Assembly: GCA_964437425.1 (NCBI GenBank)
Contig: CAYTGO010000006.1
Coordinates: 1 to 64,000, forward strand
Source: Scalindua sp964437425
GTDB lineage: Bacteria; Planctomycetota; Brocadiia; Brocadiales; Scalinduaceae
DNA: 64,000 nucleotides
Direction: 5' to 3'
A program made the translations under genes and the position numbers. How positions within the stretch are numbered: position 1 is the stretch's first letter; every line of letters starts with the position of its first letter. The notes below the pieces were generated by a model, which saw nothing but the letters and a program-made list of their open reading frames with translations, searched no databases and was not told the DNA's origin. Below are positions 17,226 to 26,207 of the stretch, piece after piece.

Positions 17226-19586
17226 ATGGGCAACGCAAAATTATTTATCATAGTATTCACGGCAGTTTTATTGGGAATGGTTGGTGCATGTAAGTCTGTA
17301 CCTGAAACCGGAAGCATGCAAGCTGCCAGTGCCAAAAGCAACTTGAAAGTAGAGGGCGTAGATAAGGGTTGTATGTCATGCCATGAAGGGATTGAGGTTA
17401 TTAATGACAGAATGCAACCGTATCTCCTGCTGTTTGCCGAACAGAAATATGGAAAGGGTAGAGGTTATGAGTGTGCCATCTGCCACGAGGGTGTTCCGTC
17501 ATCAGGAAATAAGGAAGAGTCCCATAAGGGGCTCATTCCAAATCCGTCCAGTATGTGGGTTCTTCACGAGGGAAAAGGCTGTGCAAAGTGTCATGATGGA
17601 AAGGGGAGCATTACTACCCTGATGGGGAAACCACTTGAGAAGCCTGTTGGCGGGGAGATAATGTCAGGGCAGACCGCAACTCTGGATCCATCAGGAACCT
17701 TGGGCAGAAATTATACTACCAGGCTATCTAAATCACTGCATTCACTTCAGACGGGTATCGTAAATAAAAATCTCTCTTCAAACGGTGTAGTTTCGAAGGG
17801 CACCTTTCCCTATGGCAACTTTGATATGGTAGACACAGATGGCCAGATTCCCGATGTAGGCACAGATAAATTCAAGGAGTGGACAGAGAAAGCCATTAAG
17901 TTCGGATATCTGAGAAGGCTTGATAGTGTGGAGGAGATACCGGACTTCGAGAAGGGCGTAAGTGTATTCGGATCGGAAGAAAAAGCCGGTTTTTCAGATA
18001 CCTATAGGAAACAGTGCGGACGATGCCATGTCTGGGGAGAGGGAAGAGGTAAAAGAGGTGATCTCAGGGCATCAGGTTGTGCCGCCTGCCACATGCTCTA
18101 TGGAAACGACGGGAAGCATGAAGGAGGTGATCCTCAAATAAAAAACACATCTGAACGTTCTCATCCGTTAAAGCATCGTATTACTACTGCAATTCCGGCA
18201 GCTCAGTGTACTCACTGTCACACAAGGGGAAAGAGGATCGGGACGACCTTTGTGGGGATGTTTGAGTTTGATTATATAAAGGATGCCCATGCCGTTCCAT
18301 TTGATGAAAATGCACAGGCACAGAGGCCTCTCTTTACGAAAGAGTATATGCATGTACGTAAGGATGTACATTTTGAAAGAGGTATGCAGTGCGTAGACTG
18401 TCATACGTCAATTGATGTGCATGGTGATGGCAACATCTACCCGGCAACTTTATACCAGGTGGAGATCAGTTGTTACGACTGCCATGGGACACCGGAAAAA
18501 TTTCCCTGGGAGCTGTCCGTAGGACATGGAACACCAGTAACTCTGGATGGTGCCAGGGGGACATATAAAAAAAACAGTGTGGAGTATCTGCTTACTTCAA
18601 GAGGAAACGTAAAAGAAAACTGGAGAAGAGAGGGAAACACATCATATGTCTACAGCAGGTTTACCGGAAAAAAACATGAGATACCTCTGTTGAAGAAAAT
18701 AAATGAAACCGACACCTACAAGACAAAACAAGGTAAGGTCTCCATGTCGACCATTCATAAGCATATTGAGAAGATGGAGTGCTATGCGTGCCATGCCACA
18801 TGGGCTCCTCAGTGTTTTGGATGCCATATGGAATATGACAGAAGGGTGGAGGGTACAGACTGGATTACTACTTCGAAAAAGGTTGATCCTGTAACCGGAA
18901 GGCAGACTGTAACAAAAAAAGACGGTAACCTGGCATTAGAAAACCGCTCTTTTCTGAGATGGGAAAGTCCGATACTGGGAATGAATTTGAGGGAGAAGGT
19001 GTCACCCCTTGCCCCGGGGTGCCAGGTTTTCTATACATTTATAGATGAAGAGGGAGAGATCAAGGCGCTCAATAAAACATATACTACTTCAACCGGGCAT
19101 AATTCTCCTACACTTGCCCCGTTGCAGCCTCATTCAATTTCACTGGTAGCCAGAACATGTGAGGATTGCCATACCAACCCTAAGACTATCGGATACGGCA
19201 CCGGCAATTCAAGGAGTGCCGGAAAAATTCTGGGAGACAGTCCTCTCTTTCAGGATTTATCAAAAGGTGTATATGGCGATATTCCCGGTGCTAAGACCGG
19301 TAAATGGCAAGTCCCGAAGATTACTGATTTTCCCTTTGCTCTTGACCAGTTGGTTACGCGGAGCGGTAAGCAGATCCAGAACATGCCGCTGCCTGAAGAC
19401 AGGCCGTTAAATGAGAAGGAAAGGAATATTGTGGAAAGAGAGGGGTTGTGCATGGGATGCCATCAATACCATGGAACCCCGGAATGGGATAACATTATTA
19501 AGAAATACGGCAGGGCGGAAACTCCGGAACAGCACGAAAAGATCATTGAAGAAGCATTCAAGAGCTTTGTTGAAAAAGCGAAATAA
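17226..19586 (+). CDS. Twelve-haem c-type cytochrome, lipoprotein
   Basis: A 786-aa exported protein. The N terminus has a hydrophobic signal segment ending in LLGMVGAC, a likely lipobox, so the mature protein would be lipid-anchored at Cys-22. I count twelve CxxCH haem-binding motifs: CMSCH, CAICH, CAKCH, CGRCH, CAACH, CTHCH, CVDCH, CYDCH, CYACH, CFGCH, CEDCH and CMGCH. They are spread over the whole length, with a long motif-poor stretch between CFGCH and CEDCH. It is not an octahaem hydroxylamine oxidoreductase. Electron transfer in the periplasm or at the outer membrane is the expected role; partner and substrate are unknown. The thioredoxin-fold and zinc-ribbon genes follow closely and may be co-transcribed. 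Confidence 0.93.
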   Translation: MGNAKLFIIVFTAVLLGMVGACKSVPETGSMQAASAKSNLKVEGVDKGCMSCHEGIEVINDRMQPYLLLFAEQKYGKGRGYECAICHEGVPSSGNKEESHKGLIPNPSSMWVLHEGKGCAKCHDGKGSITTLMGKPLEKPVGGEIMSGQTATLDPSGTLGRNYTTRLSKSLHSLQTGIVNKNLSSNGVVSKGTFPYGNFDMVDTDGQIPDVGTDKFKEWTEKAIKFGYLRRLDSVEEIPDFEKGVSVFGSEEKAGFSDTYRKQCGRCHVWGEGRGKRGDLRASGCAACHMLYGNDGKHEGGDPQIKNTSERSHPLKHRITTAIPAAQCTHCHTRGKRIGTTFVGMFEFDYIKDAHAVPFDENAQAQRPLFTKEYMHVRKDVHFERGMQCVDCHTSIDVHGDGNIYPATLYQVEISCYDCHGTPEKFPWELSVGHGTPVTLDGARGTYKKNSVEYLLTSRGNVKENWRREGNTSYVYSRFTGKKHEIPLLKKINETDTYKTKQGKVSMSTIHKHIEKMECYACHATWAPQCFGCHMEYDRRVEGTDWITTSKKVDPVTGRQTVTKKDGNLALENRSFLRWESPILGMNLREKVSPLAPGCQVFYTFIDEEGEIKALNKTYTTSTGHNSPTLAPLQPHSISLVARTCEDCHTNPKTIGYGTGNSRSAGKILGDSPLFQDLSKGVYGDIPGAKTGKWQVPKITDFPFALDQLVTRSGKQIQNMPLPEDRPLNEKERNIVEREGLCMGCHQYHGTPEWDNIIKKYGRAETPEQHEKIIEEAFKSFVEKAK

Positions 19587-19611
19587 AGTGATTATTTTAT
19601 AGGAGGTTAGA

Positions 19612-20163
19612 ATGGCTCTACTAAAATCAATAAATGTTCCATTAGGGACAAAGGCGATCGACTTTTGCTTAAAGGGTATAGACGGGGAAATGCACTCTCT
19701 TGCTGACTATGATGCTAAAGAAGTTTTGGTTATTGTCATTATGTGTAACCATTGCCCGTATGTTCATGCTGTGGATGACAGGCTTGTTCAACTGCAGGAA
19801 AAATTTGTGGAACGAAATGTCCAGCTTGTCGGAATCAATCCAAATGACGGAATCAAATACCCCGACGATAATTTCGAAAACATGGTTAAGAGAGCGGAGG
19901 AAAAAGGATACAACTTTCCATATTTAAGAGATGAAGATCAATCCGTTGCAAAAAAATACCAGGCTCAATGCACTCCCGATATATACGTTTACAACAAAGA
20001 GAGGGAGTTGTGCTATCATGGCCAGATAGATGATAACTGGCAGCATCCCGAAAAAGTAACATCTCATGATTTAAGCGATGCGATTGAAGCACTGCTAGGA
20101 GGAAATAAACCATCTCCCGATCAATACCCGTCAATGGGATGTTCGATTAAGTGGAAGGAGTAA
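19612..20163 (+). CDS. Thioredoxin-fold protein (AhpC/TSA-like) with CNHCPYV motif
   Basis: A 183-aa protein with a peroxiredoxin/thioredoxin-like fold. The active-site segment is VIMCNHCPYVHAV, a CxxC pair in the usual position after the first core strand; a further cysteine lies in AQCTPDIYVYN near the cis-proline position. There is no signal peptide, so it appears cytoplasmic. The family is annotated as thioredoxin family protein, and its physiological substrate is not established. The ATG is preceded by the strong ribosome site AGGAGGT. It lies 25 nt after the cytochrome gene and runs directly into the zinc-ribbon gene. Confidence 0.9.
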   Translation: MALLKSINVPLGTKAIDFCLKGIDGEMHSLADYDAKEVLVIVIMCNHCPYVHAVDDRLVQLQEKFVERNVQLVGINPNDGIKYPDDNFENMVKRAEEKGYNFPYLRDEDQSVAKKYQAQCTPDIYVYNKERELCYHGQIDDNWQHPEKVTSHDLSDAIEALLGGNKPSPDQYPSMGCSIKWKE

Positions 20164-20166
20164 TTG

Positions 20167-20346
20167 ATGAGTAAGAAACCGGAGCAAATTACAATAGGAG
20201 AGGAACTTCATATTTGTCCTGAATGCGGGTACGAGGATGGTTTTCATACATCATATGTACGGCAGACAAAAGAACAGTGTAAAATCATCCTGATATGTCC
20301 AAGCTGCCATGCACGTTTTGATCCGGATTGGGTGGTTAGTGTATAA
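20167..20346 (+). CDS. Small zinc-ribbon protein
   Basis: A 59-aa protein with two Cys pairs, ICPECGYEDG and ICPSCHARF, about 30 residues apart, the classical four-cysteine zinc-ribbon arrangement. No other domain is present. I chose the ATG at 20167, three bases after the stop of the thioredoxin-fold gene; a TTG at 20164 would add one residue. Its function is unknown; translation is probably coupled to the preceding gene. Confidence 0.75.
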   Translation: MSKKPEQITIGEELHICPECGYEDGFHTSYVRQTKEQCKIILICPSCHARFDPDWVVSV

Positions 20347-20412
20347 GGTCAACGGAAGAGATAGTAGATTTCTTTTTCTTAAAGTGGAGCAAGGGTAGTT
20401 CGTGTTCCCACT

Positions 20413-21723
20413 CTAGTCATTCTGAAAATCGATTCGGGCTAATGTTTTTGCGTCTATGCCATATTCCCGATCGAGATGTTCCATTTCCAGTTGGAAGATC
20501 AGCCAGTTTGTTATTTCACCATTTTCCTGACGTATTTCATAAGCAATTTCTACTCCCCTTGTACCCATCCGGTTCTCCTTGTCAGCACGGAACAGGGTCA
20601 GTATTTTGTGGGCAGCCATTTCATCTCCCTTGAATTTGATACCGCTGTAACTGTAACCAACGATGTCCGCCGCCTTCTGTCCAGTTTTTGCTGAATATGC
20701 ACTTATCACTTTTTTATTACGGTCAAGGATTGCAAGACCGGTAATTCCAAAATGCTCCGGAGATTCGTTTTCGAAGAAGGCCTGCATTATACCATCAATT
20801 GCCGCCAAATTTCCTGTTGTCAGATGTGCAGTTACCGCACTGGTTATATTCTGAGAATCCTGGATAATACGAGTCTCGAAGATCTCTTTCTTGTAATCGA
20901 GAATTCTGTTCCCCCTGGAGAAATATGGAAGAGTAAAAAACAGGGAGATTATAACCACACAAAAGAATACGATAGATGGGATTAGCCATCTCTTCATCCG
21001 TTTGTATTTTTTTTCGAGATCTTTAATATTTGTCACATCACGACTGAGAAAGATAAATCCTTCCACATTGTGGTGACCGTCATAGAGAACTGTTGTGCTG
21101 GTGGAGACAAAGCGCTTGTTTCCATCCGGTTGCTTGACAACCATCTCTTTTTCCTGCAAAGAGTTGCCGGCCTGTATGTCTGACACAAACTGTTCGTAAG
21201 CTTGCGGATCCTGATACAAATCGGCTAATGGATAGCCTTTCATCTGCTGCCAGGTTCTGCCGTGTAGCTCTTCAGCGGCCCTGTTCCATGAGAGAATATG
21301 TCTGTCACTATCTGCCATAATAATTGCATCAGGAAGTCGATCATTAAACTCCCCGAGTCCGTGCATTATCTTGGTAGTCTCTTCAAGCCGACTGGCAAGC
21401 CTTAACGTCATCTCGTGAGCAATGGATGGGTATTTACGTAAGATATCTTTAATCTGATCGGCAGGGATCATCATGACCTCTACATCATTCAGCGCCTTGA
21501 TTGTAGCTGTCCTTATCGATCCGAACAGAAAAGACAACTCACCCGCTGTCGAACCGGGCTCAGTAACCTCTGCAATCTTCTTGTCGCCTTTATAGACCTC
21601 AAGTTCACCGCTGATCAGGATGTACATGTCCTGGGAATGGTCACCTTGTAGAAACAGGGTTTCCCCTGCTGCAAAGGTTTTTGCATATTGTTGCATGTCA
21701 GGTTGTTTGATGATATCCTGCAT
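20413..21723 (-). CDS. cNMP-binding/PAS membrane sensor without output domain
   Basis: A 436-aa protein. An N-terminal cyclic-nucleotide-binding domain (about 5-120) contains GETLFLQGDHSQDMYILISGE and GELSFLFGSIRTAT, though the phosphate-binding cassette is only partly conventional. A PAS domain with PAC follows (about 125-235), then one membrane helix (about 245-265, IPSIVFFCVVIISLFFTLPY) and an extracytoplasmic sensor-like region (270-436). There is no kinase, cyclase or DNA-binding domain. It is the last gene of the Mla/MCE operon, 10 nt after the auxiliary lipoprotein stop, with AAAGGA before its ATG. It may sense a signal that regulates the transporter, but this is positional inference. 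Confidence 0.85.
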   Translation of the reverse strand: MQDIIKQPDMQQYAKTFAAGETLFLQGDHSQDMYILISGELEVYKGDKKIAEVTEPGSTAGELSFLFGSIRTATIKALNDVEVMMIPADQIKDILRKYPSIAHEMTLRLASRLEETTKIMHGLGEFNDRLPDAIIMADSDRHILSWNRAAEELHGRTWQQMKGYPLADLYQDPQAYEQFVSDIQAGNSLQEKEMVVKQPDGNKRFVSTSTTVLYDGHHNVEGFIFLSRDVTNIKDLEKKYKRMKRWLIPSIVFFCVVIISLFFTLPYFSRGNRILDYKKEIFETRIIQDSQNITSAVTAHLTTGNLAAIDGIMQAFFENESPEHFGITGLAILDRNKKVISAYSAKTGQKAADIVGYSYSGIKFKGDEMAAHKILTLFRADKENRMGTRGVEIAYEIRQENGEITNWLIFQLEMEHLDREYGIDAKTLARIDFQND

Positions 21724-21733
21724 CTATATTCCT

Positions 21734-22363
21734 TTACTTTTCTACTAAAGCTTCATGAATAGCTATACCGATATCTTTTGACACTTCTGCCATGGCAAGG
21801 CTCATGGCCTGGGCCAGAGCCAGCGGATTCTTCTCTCTGCATTTTTTCTTCGTTGAAAAGCTTCGTTCAAAAATAATCCGTTTGCTTGCATCCGGTTCCC
21901 TGGCAACCTGCAATATTACACTTATCCTCAATACCGCTTCCCAGCTATCATTTGAATCCCTCTCAAGGAACTCGTCCACTGTTCCTTCTACGGTATGTGT
22001 ATGCAGGCTTCCACTGGTTGGCGGGAGGACTGCCTCAAACAGGCCGCTCTCCTTAAGGTCCCGGGAGAGGAAGTATGTTACAAACTCAGCCGGCCTTACT
22101 CTCCACTTATGATAAAAGTATGGTGAGCGTTTAAATTGCTGGTCACTATAGATAATTCTATCGGTGTTGTAGATTGGTGATGCATTGAAATGTTTTATCT
22201 TGAGTACGGTTGACTCCTTGCCTGGATCGGTAGATTTATCATTCCTCAAAGCATCATACTCAAGAATGTAATATTCAAACTTTGTATTCGGTTGTTCAAG
22301 TGATACACAACCACAGAACGCTAATGAAAAAGTTATCAAAATAATTGCGATATAACGCACCAT
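21734..22363 (-). CDS. ABC-type transport auxiliary lipoprotein (PqiC/Mla-associated)
   Basis: A 209-aa protein with a short signal peptide ending in LAFCGC, a likely lipoprotein signal. The body has the YYILEYDALR strand near the N terminus and a long region ending in a helix around AMAEVSKDIGIAIHEAL, as in auxiliary lipoproteins that accompany MCE transporters. These are thought to anchor or bridge the MCE assembly at the outer membrane. GGAGGT lies directly before the ATG. It is 26 nt downstream of the MCE-protein gene, as expected for this complex. Confidence 0.82.
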   Translation of the reverse strand: MVRYIAIILITFSLAFCGCVSLEQPNTKFEYYILEYDALRNDKSTDPGKESTVLKIKHFNASPIYNTDRIIYSDQQFKRSPYFYHKWRVRPAEFVTYFLSRDLKESGLFEAVLPPTSGSLHTHTVEGTVDEFLERDSNDSWEAVLRISVILQVAREPDASKRIIFERSFSTKKKCREKNPLALAQAMSLAMAEVSKDIGIAIHEALVEK

Positions 22364-22389
22364 GTACCTCCGATAATCTTGTTTAAATT

Positions 22390-23220
22390 CTACTTAACAC
22401 TCTTTTCAAACTCTTTTTCTATAGGTGGCTCGCTAAAAAGTAGCTGAGATGGTTGGATTGATACCTGCTCAAGAGTTTGGTCAAGATTACTACTTGCCTT
22501 TTCCAGATACTGCCCAACGACAAGGATGTAACGACCAAGATTTTCAACTTCTATTTCTGTTCTGGCTATCAGTGCTGATGTATTTGTCATAAGCTTGTTC
22601 CATTCTTCTGGGTCAAAGCTTTTATTTATACTTGTTAACGAAGTTTTAATGTCATCTGAAATCCCTTTAGAATCAAAATCGTGTAATGATTGATCCAGAT
22701 GATCCAGAGTAGTTTTTAGACTGGTAGATATCTCGACAATATCCAGGGTATTAAGTTTCTTTACGATATCATCTACACTGCGAAACAGTTCGCTGATATT
22801 TGATGGCCTAGATGCCAGTACACGATATTCTGTAGGGAATTTCAGATTCGGAGAATCGGCGTCCATTGACTCATCCATAAGATCCAGCTCAATAAATTTG
22901 CTACCCGTAATTCCCACGGCCTTTTGCTGGGCTACCATATTTTCCTCAAGTGTAATATCGGCTTCTATCTTTAGAATAACCTCTATTAATTTGGAATCCG
23001 GAGCCAGGGCTATACGTTCAATATGGCCAATGGAGACACCTCTGTATTTCACTGGAGAGTCGATCTTGAGGCCTTGAACAGATTCGTTAAAATAAACTGC
23101 ATAGAATTGTCCCTTCTCAAGAAAACGATTCATTCCCAATAAAATGATGGTTACTATTGCAAGGCCAATACCTGCGGCAATGAATAAACCAACATAAAAT
23201 TTAGCTTTCTGATTAATCAT
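22390..23220 (-). CDS. mlaD: MCE-family lipid-transport protein (MlaD-like)
   Basis: A 276-aa protein with one N-terminal membrane helix (about 8-29) and an MCE domain (about 38-120) that includes ESVQGLKIDSPVKYRGVSIG. The remainder is a long helical region (about 135-255) typical of MCE proteins that form hexameric rings or needles. It would bind lipids in the periplasm and work with the permease and ATPase encoded upstream in the same operon. Confidence 0.92.
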   Translation of the reverse strand: MINQKAKFYVGLFIAAGIGLAIVTIILLGMNRFLEKGQFYAVYFNESVQGLKIDSPVKYRGVSIGHIERIALAPDSKLIEVILKIEADITLEENMVAQQKAVGITGSKFIELDLMDESMDADSPNLKFPTEYRVLASRPSNISELFRSVDDIVKKLNTLDIVEISTSLKTTLDHLDQSLHDFDSKGISDDIKTSLTSINKSFDPEEWNKLMTNTSALIARTEIEVENLGRYILVVGQYLEKASSNLDQTLEQVSIQPSQLLFSEPPIEKEFEKSVK

Positions 23221-23270
23221 AGTTAAAACTGAAAAAATTTTAAACCCACCTTAGGAGAGGTGGTATGTCG

Positions 23271-24065
23271 CTAATTTCTCAATAAGTCACTATCAGATTC
23301 TGTTTCTCGGTTGAAGAACTGTCGGACAAACGGATTTTGACTGTTATCACGTAAGTATTGTGGCGACCCTTCTGCAATTATTTTTTTAACCCTCTTGTCA
23401 AGCATTATAACCCGATGGGCAACCGAAAATATACTGGGAAGTTCATGTGTAACAATCACCATAGTTGTACCATAGCTACGGTTTAGCCGCATAATCAGCT
23501 GATCAAGCTCTGCCGATGTCACAGGGTCAAGGCCGGCAGAGGGCTCATCAAAAAACAGGATCTTCGGATTAAGCGCCATTGCCCGCGCGAGACCGGCCCT
23601 TTTTCTCATTCCACCACTAATCTCCGAAGGTAGATGGTTTTCATATCCTGTCAGGCTAACCTGTGCCAGTTTCATTTTTACTATATTATCAATTGAGGAA
23701 GCAGGTAAATCTGTATGTTCCTGCATTGGCAACGCAACATTCTCGGCTACTGTCATTGAGCTGAAGAGCGCGCCACCCTGAAAGAGTATACCACATTCAC
23801 GTAAGACCTGCTGGAGATTATCTCCTTTGTCATCAGTAATATCAATACCATTAATTACTATGTTTCCGTCCATTGGCCGATTGAGACCAATGAGGTGTTT
23901 CAGTAAAGTGGTTTTTCCACAACCGCTTCCGCCCAGGATTACAAATATTTCACCCTCGTATACCTCAAAATTAATATGGTTCAGTATTACATCCTCTTCA
24001 TAACCAGCCACCATGTCCATAACCTTAATGGCAACTTTTTTTTCTTTTACCGGTTTATTAATCAT
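23271..24065 (-). CDS. mlaF: ABC transporter ATP-binding protein (MlaF-like)
   Basis: A 264-aa ATPase with Walker A in GGSGCGKTTLLKH, Q loop in LFQGGALFSSMTV, signature EISGGMRKRAGLARA, Walker B in ILFFDEPSAGLDP and switch histidine in VIVTHELPS. The SGGMRKR form is typical of the MCE/Mla subfamily. It would power lipid movement between membranes with the STAS-permease (upstream) and MlaD-like protein (downstream). Confidence 0.95.
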   Translation of the reverse strand: MINKPVKEKKVAIKVMDMVAGYEEDVILNHINFEVYEGEIFVILGGSGCGKTTLLKHLIGLNRPMDGNIVINGIDITDDKGDNLQQVLRECGILFQGGALFSSMTVAENVALPMQEHTDLPASSIDNIVKMKLAQVSLTGYENHLPSEISGGMRKRAGLARAMALNPKILFFDEPSAGLDPVTSAELDQLIMRLNRSYGTTMVIVTHELPSIFSVAHRVIMLDKRVKKIIAEGSPQYLRDNSQNPFVRQFFNRETESDSDLLRN

Positions 24066-24159
24066 TGTTTTATTAGAATTATATAATCCGCACCTTTTTT
24101 ATAATTTTAGGCACTTTAGTTCACTTCAAACTTAAGGTACTTGTTTATGCTTCTGTCTA

Positions 24160-25308
24160 TCATCCGTTCCAATACCTGAGTATGACTACAAGAAGTGAAT
24201 CGCTCAGGACGATCAGAAAAATACTGGTCACCACTGCTGATGTGGTGGCTTTGCCTACTCCGGCGGCACCGCCTCTTACCTGAAAACCCTTAAGACACCC
24301 TGTCCAGGAGATGAGAATGGCAAAGATGCCGCTCTTGAACACTCCCCAGAATACATCAAAAAGCGTGAGGGAATGAATAGTCTGGTTTGTGTAGCCACTT
24401 ACGGTAAGGTCGAGCATGGTTACCCCTACAAGTAGACCTCCGGCAATAGCAAACAGATCAGAAAAAAGGGTTAATACAGGCATAACCAGAAAAGCGGCAA
24501 ACATGCGTGGAAGTACAAGAAAGAAATTCGGATTAATGTTCATGGTAGATAAGGCATCCACCTCTTCTGATATTTTCATGGTGCCAATTTCGGCTGCAAA
24601 GGAGGAACCGGAACGACCGGCCACAATGATGGCCGTCATGATAGGCCCCAGTTCCCGGGTCATCGAAATACTGACAAGTGAAGCCACATAAATGTTAGCT
24701 CCAAACTGTTGGAGTTGGACTGATGACATGAAAGCCATAATCAGGCCCAGGAGAAAACTGATCAAACCGACAATGGGTAACGCATCGAGTCCGACTCGTT
24801 TCATATTCTCTACAGTATCGTTAAAGCGTAACGATCCGGGGTGTCGTAAAAACGTCAGTAAGGAAAAACAGGTATCACCCAGAAACATGAGCATAAACCT
24901 TAACTCGCTACCAATATTAAAAGTGGAGCTTCCAAGGTTAGCAAAAATGTTTTGTGATGTTTTATGTACAGAGACAGGCTGTTGCCCTAACTCGTTAAAA
25001 CGATGCATGGAGAGGATTTCATTAACTTGCTCAGAAATGTTTGCTAATGAGAAATTACCACGTCTGTTACCCATTATTTTCTTCAGTCCCACAAGTACGG
25101 ATACTCCGTAGTCATCAAGGTGGGTTAATTTATCAAGATCAATTACCAGGCTATCCGGTTTGTGAGTTTTCAGAAGAGTGTTGAATTCCTTTGTAAGCTG
25201 AGAGGCGTTACTTACGTCAAGCCTATCCTGGAAATGGATAGTCAATTTGTCAGGACTTTCCTGGCTGAAGCTATATAGATCTGTAAGATTATTATTCAAA
25301 ATAGTCAT
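24160..25308 (-). CDS. mlaE: MlaE-family permease with fused N-terminal STAS domain
   Basis: A 382-aa protein. Residues about 15-110 form a STAS domain (VIDLDKLTHLDDYGVSVLVGL), the element that in many systems is a separate MlaB protein. Residues about 125-380 are the MlaE permease with five or six membrane segments and the motifs ELGPIMTAIIVAGRSGSSFA and EEVDALSTM. It is the inner-membrane permease of the phospholipid transporter. It is the first gene of the operon; I see no convincing promoter within 100 bp upstream. Confidence 0.93.
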   Translation of the reverse strand: MTILNNNLTDLYSFSQESPDKLTIHFQDRLDVSNASQLTKEFNTLLKTHKPDSLVIDLDKLTHLDDYGVSVLVGLKKIMGNRRGNFSLANISEQVNEILSMHRFNELGQQPVSVHKTSQNIFANLGSSTFNIGSELRFMLMFLGDTCFSLLTFLRHPGSLRFNDTVENMKRVGLDALPIVGLISFLLGLIMAFMSSVQLQQFGANIYVASLVSISMTRELGPIMTAIIVAGRSGSSFAAEIGTMKISEEVDALSTMNINPNFFLVLPRMFAAFLVMPVLTLFSDLFAIAGGLLVGVTMLDLTVSGYTNQTIHSLTLFDVFWGVFKSGIFAILISWTGCLKGFQVRGGAAGVGKATTSAVVTSIFLIVLSDSLLVVILRYWNG

Positions 25309-25612
25309 CTTATTTTAGACACAGCACGGTAGGATTTCCCTCTGTTTCAAGGTATAGTTATGAAGGTTAAAACTATTAAATCATTATGTCAATTCAAAAA
25401 TGTGGTAGAATGTTGCAGAATATTGTTGATTGGGCATTATGGTGAAAAATCGTATCTATTCTTAATGAAGACGTTACAAGGGTTGTATGACAGTCTTGCA
25501 GATGGTGAAAAGAAATTGTTAGTTAATGTGATATCTTCCTGTGATGTGATTGTTTCTTAGTGCTGCGCTCTGAGAAACATAAAGAGTTAGTTAAAGTGGT
25601 TGCAGAAAATAT

Positions 25613-25790
25613 CCCTGCCAGATAGCCATAATACCAAAACCAGGTATCCCACTTATGGTCTATCTGACAGGGTGAAATGTCAGGTGTCTCAGTGCTGAAA
25701 AGTGTGATGTACTTGTAGAATAAATTATCCCTGTTAGATAGAAGAAAAGGAGGAAATGCCCTAGTGTGGTATCAAAACTATCTAACAGGG
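25613..25790. repeat. Two tandem copies of an inverted-repeat element
   Basis: Copy 1 pairs 25613-25625 (CCCTGCCAGATAG) with 25660-25672 (CTATCTGACAGGG). Copy 2 pairs 25729-25741 (CCCTGTTAGATAG) with 25778-25790 (CTATCTAACAGGG). The copies are 116 bp apart and each is followed by GTGAAAT and, further on, TCAGTG. Pair seven is C-G in copy 1 and T-A in copy 2, a compensatory change. The loops differ. A structured RNA or a small palindromic mobile repeat are both possible. Confidence 0.7.
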
Positions 25791-25879
25791 TGAAATTTTA
25801 CTGGATATCAGTGGATTTAACTATGAAGAAGCGCAATTGCTATACCGATTATAAAGGGTTGTATGGGAAAACCGGGGTG

Positions 25880-25904
25880 GGAGTTCCTATCTCTTTGGAA
25901 CTCC
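25880..25904. repeat. Hairpin, 8-bp perfect stem
   Basis: GGAGTTCC (25880-25887) and GGAACTCC (25897-25904) form a perfect stem around a nine-base loop. There is no T-run after it on either strand, so it does not look like a simple terminator. Confidence 0.5.
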
Positions 25905-26118
25905 ATATCTTATGAGTGAAAAGATATTTGTACAGAAATTTGCTCTTTTAAAGAGTGATAAACAAATACGAAATAAATTTACAATTTAATAAAATTAGAT
26001 AAAAATAGGCGAATAATTTACGGAAAAACCTCTGTAGAGAATGAGAGGGCGAATAAATGTGAAGAGGTAAAATTGGAAGGTTACTACAAGCAGAATTCGG
26101 CAGGGGAGTTAACCACAT

Positions 26119-26155
26119 CTATGTAGTGCGGTGACACGTTCACAGCACTACATAG
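26119..26155. repeat. Hairpin, 11-bp perfect stem
   Basis: CTATGTAGTGC (26119-26129) and GCACTACATAG (26145-26155) form a perfect stem; the 15-base loop can pair further through GTGA and TCAC. It lies about 50 bp beyond the stop of the PfkB kinase gene. No T-run follows on the minus strand, so a terminator or 3'-end stabiliser is only possible. Confidence 0.6.
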
Positions 26156-26207
26156 TATTAAAAAGAGGGATCCACTCTGACTTGAATCTACGTGTGAAGC
26201 GCAGTTC

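Larger units (their letters stand above)
25309..26207. other. Long non-coding interval rich in hairpins
   Basis: About 900 bp between the mlaE start and the PfkB stop, without a convincing gene. A 66-codon open frame at 25360-25560 has no recognisable similarity and a poor ribosome site. The interval contains two tandem 13-bp-stem elements (25613-25790), an 8-bp hairpin (25880-25904) and an 11-bp hairpin (26119-26155), described separately. Confidence 0.6.

Noticed and set aside
25360..25560. 66-codon open frame in the hairpin-rich interval
   Set aside because: Poor ribosome site, unusual composition and no recognisable domain; it is probably chance in AT-rich DNA.
25613..25790. CRISPR array
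   Set aside because: Only two units, each with internal dyad symmetry and a long spacing of 116 bp; no cas genes are near.
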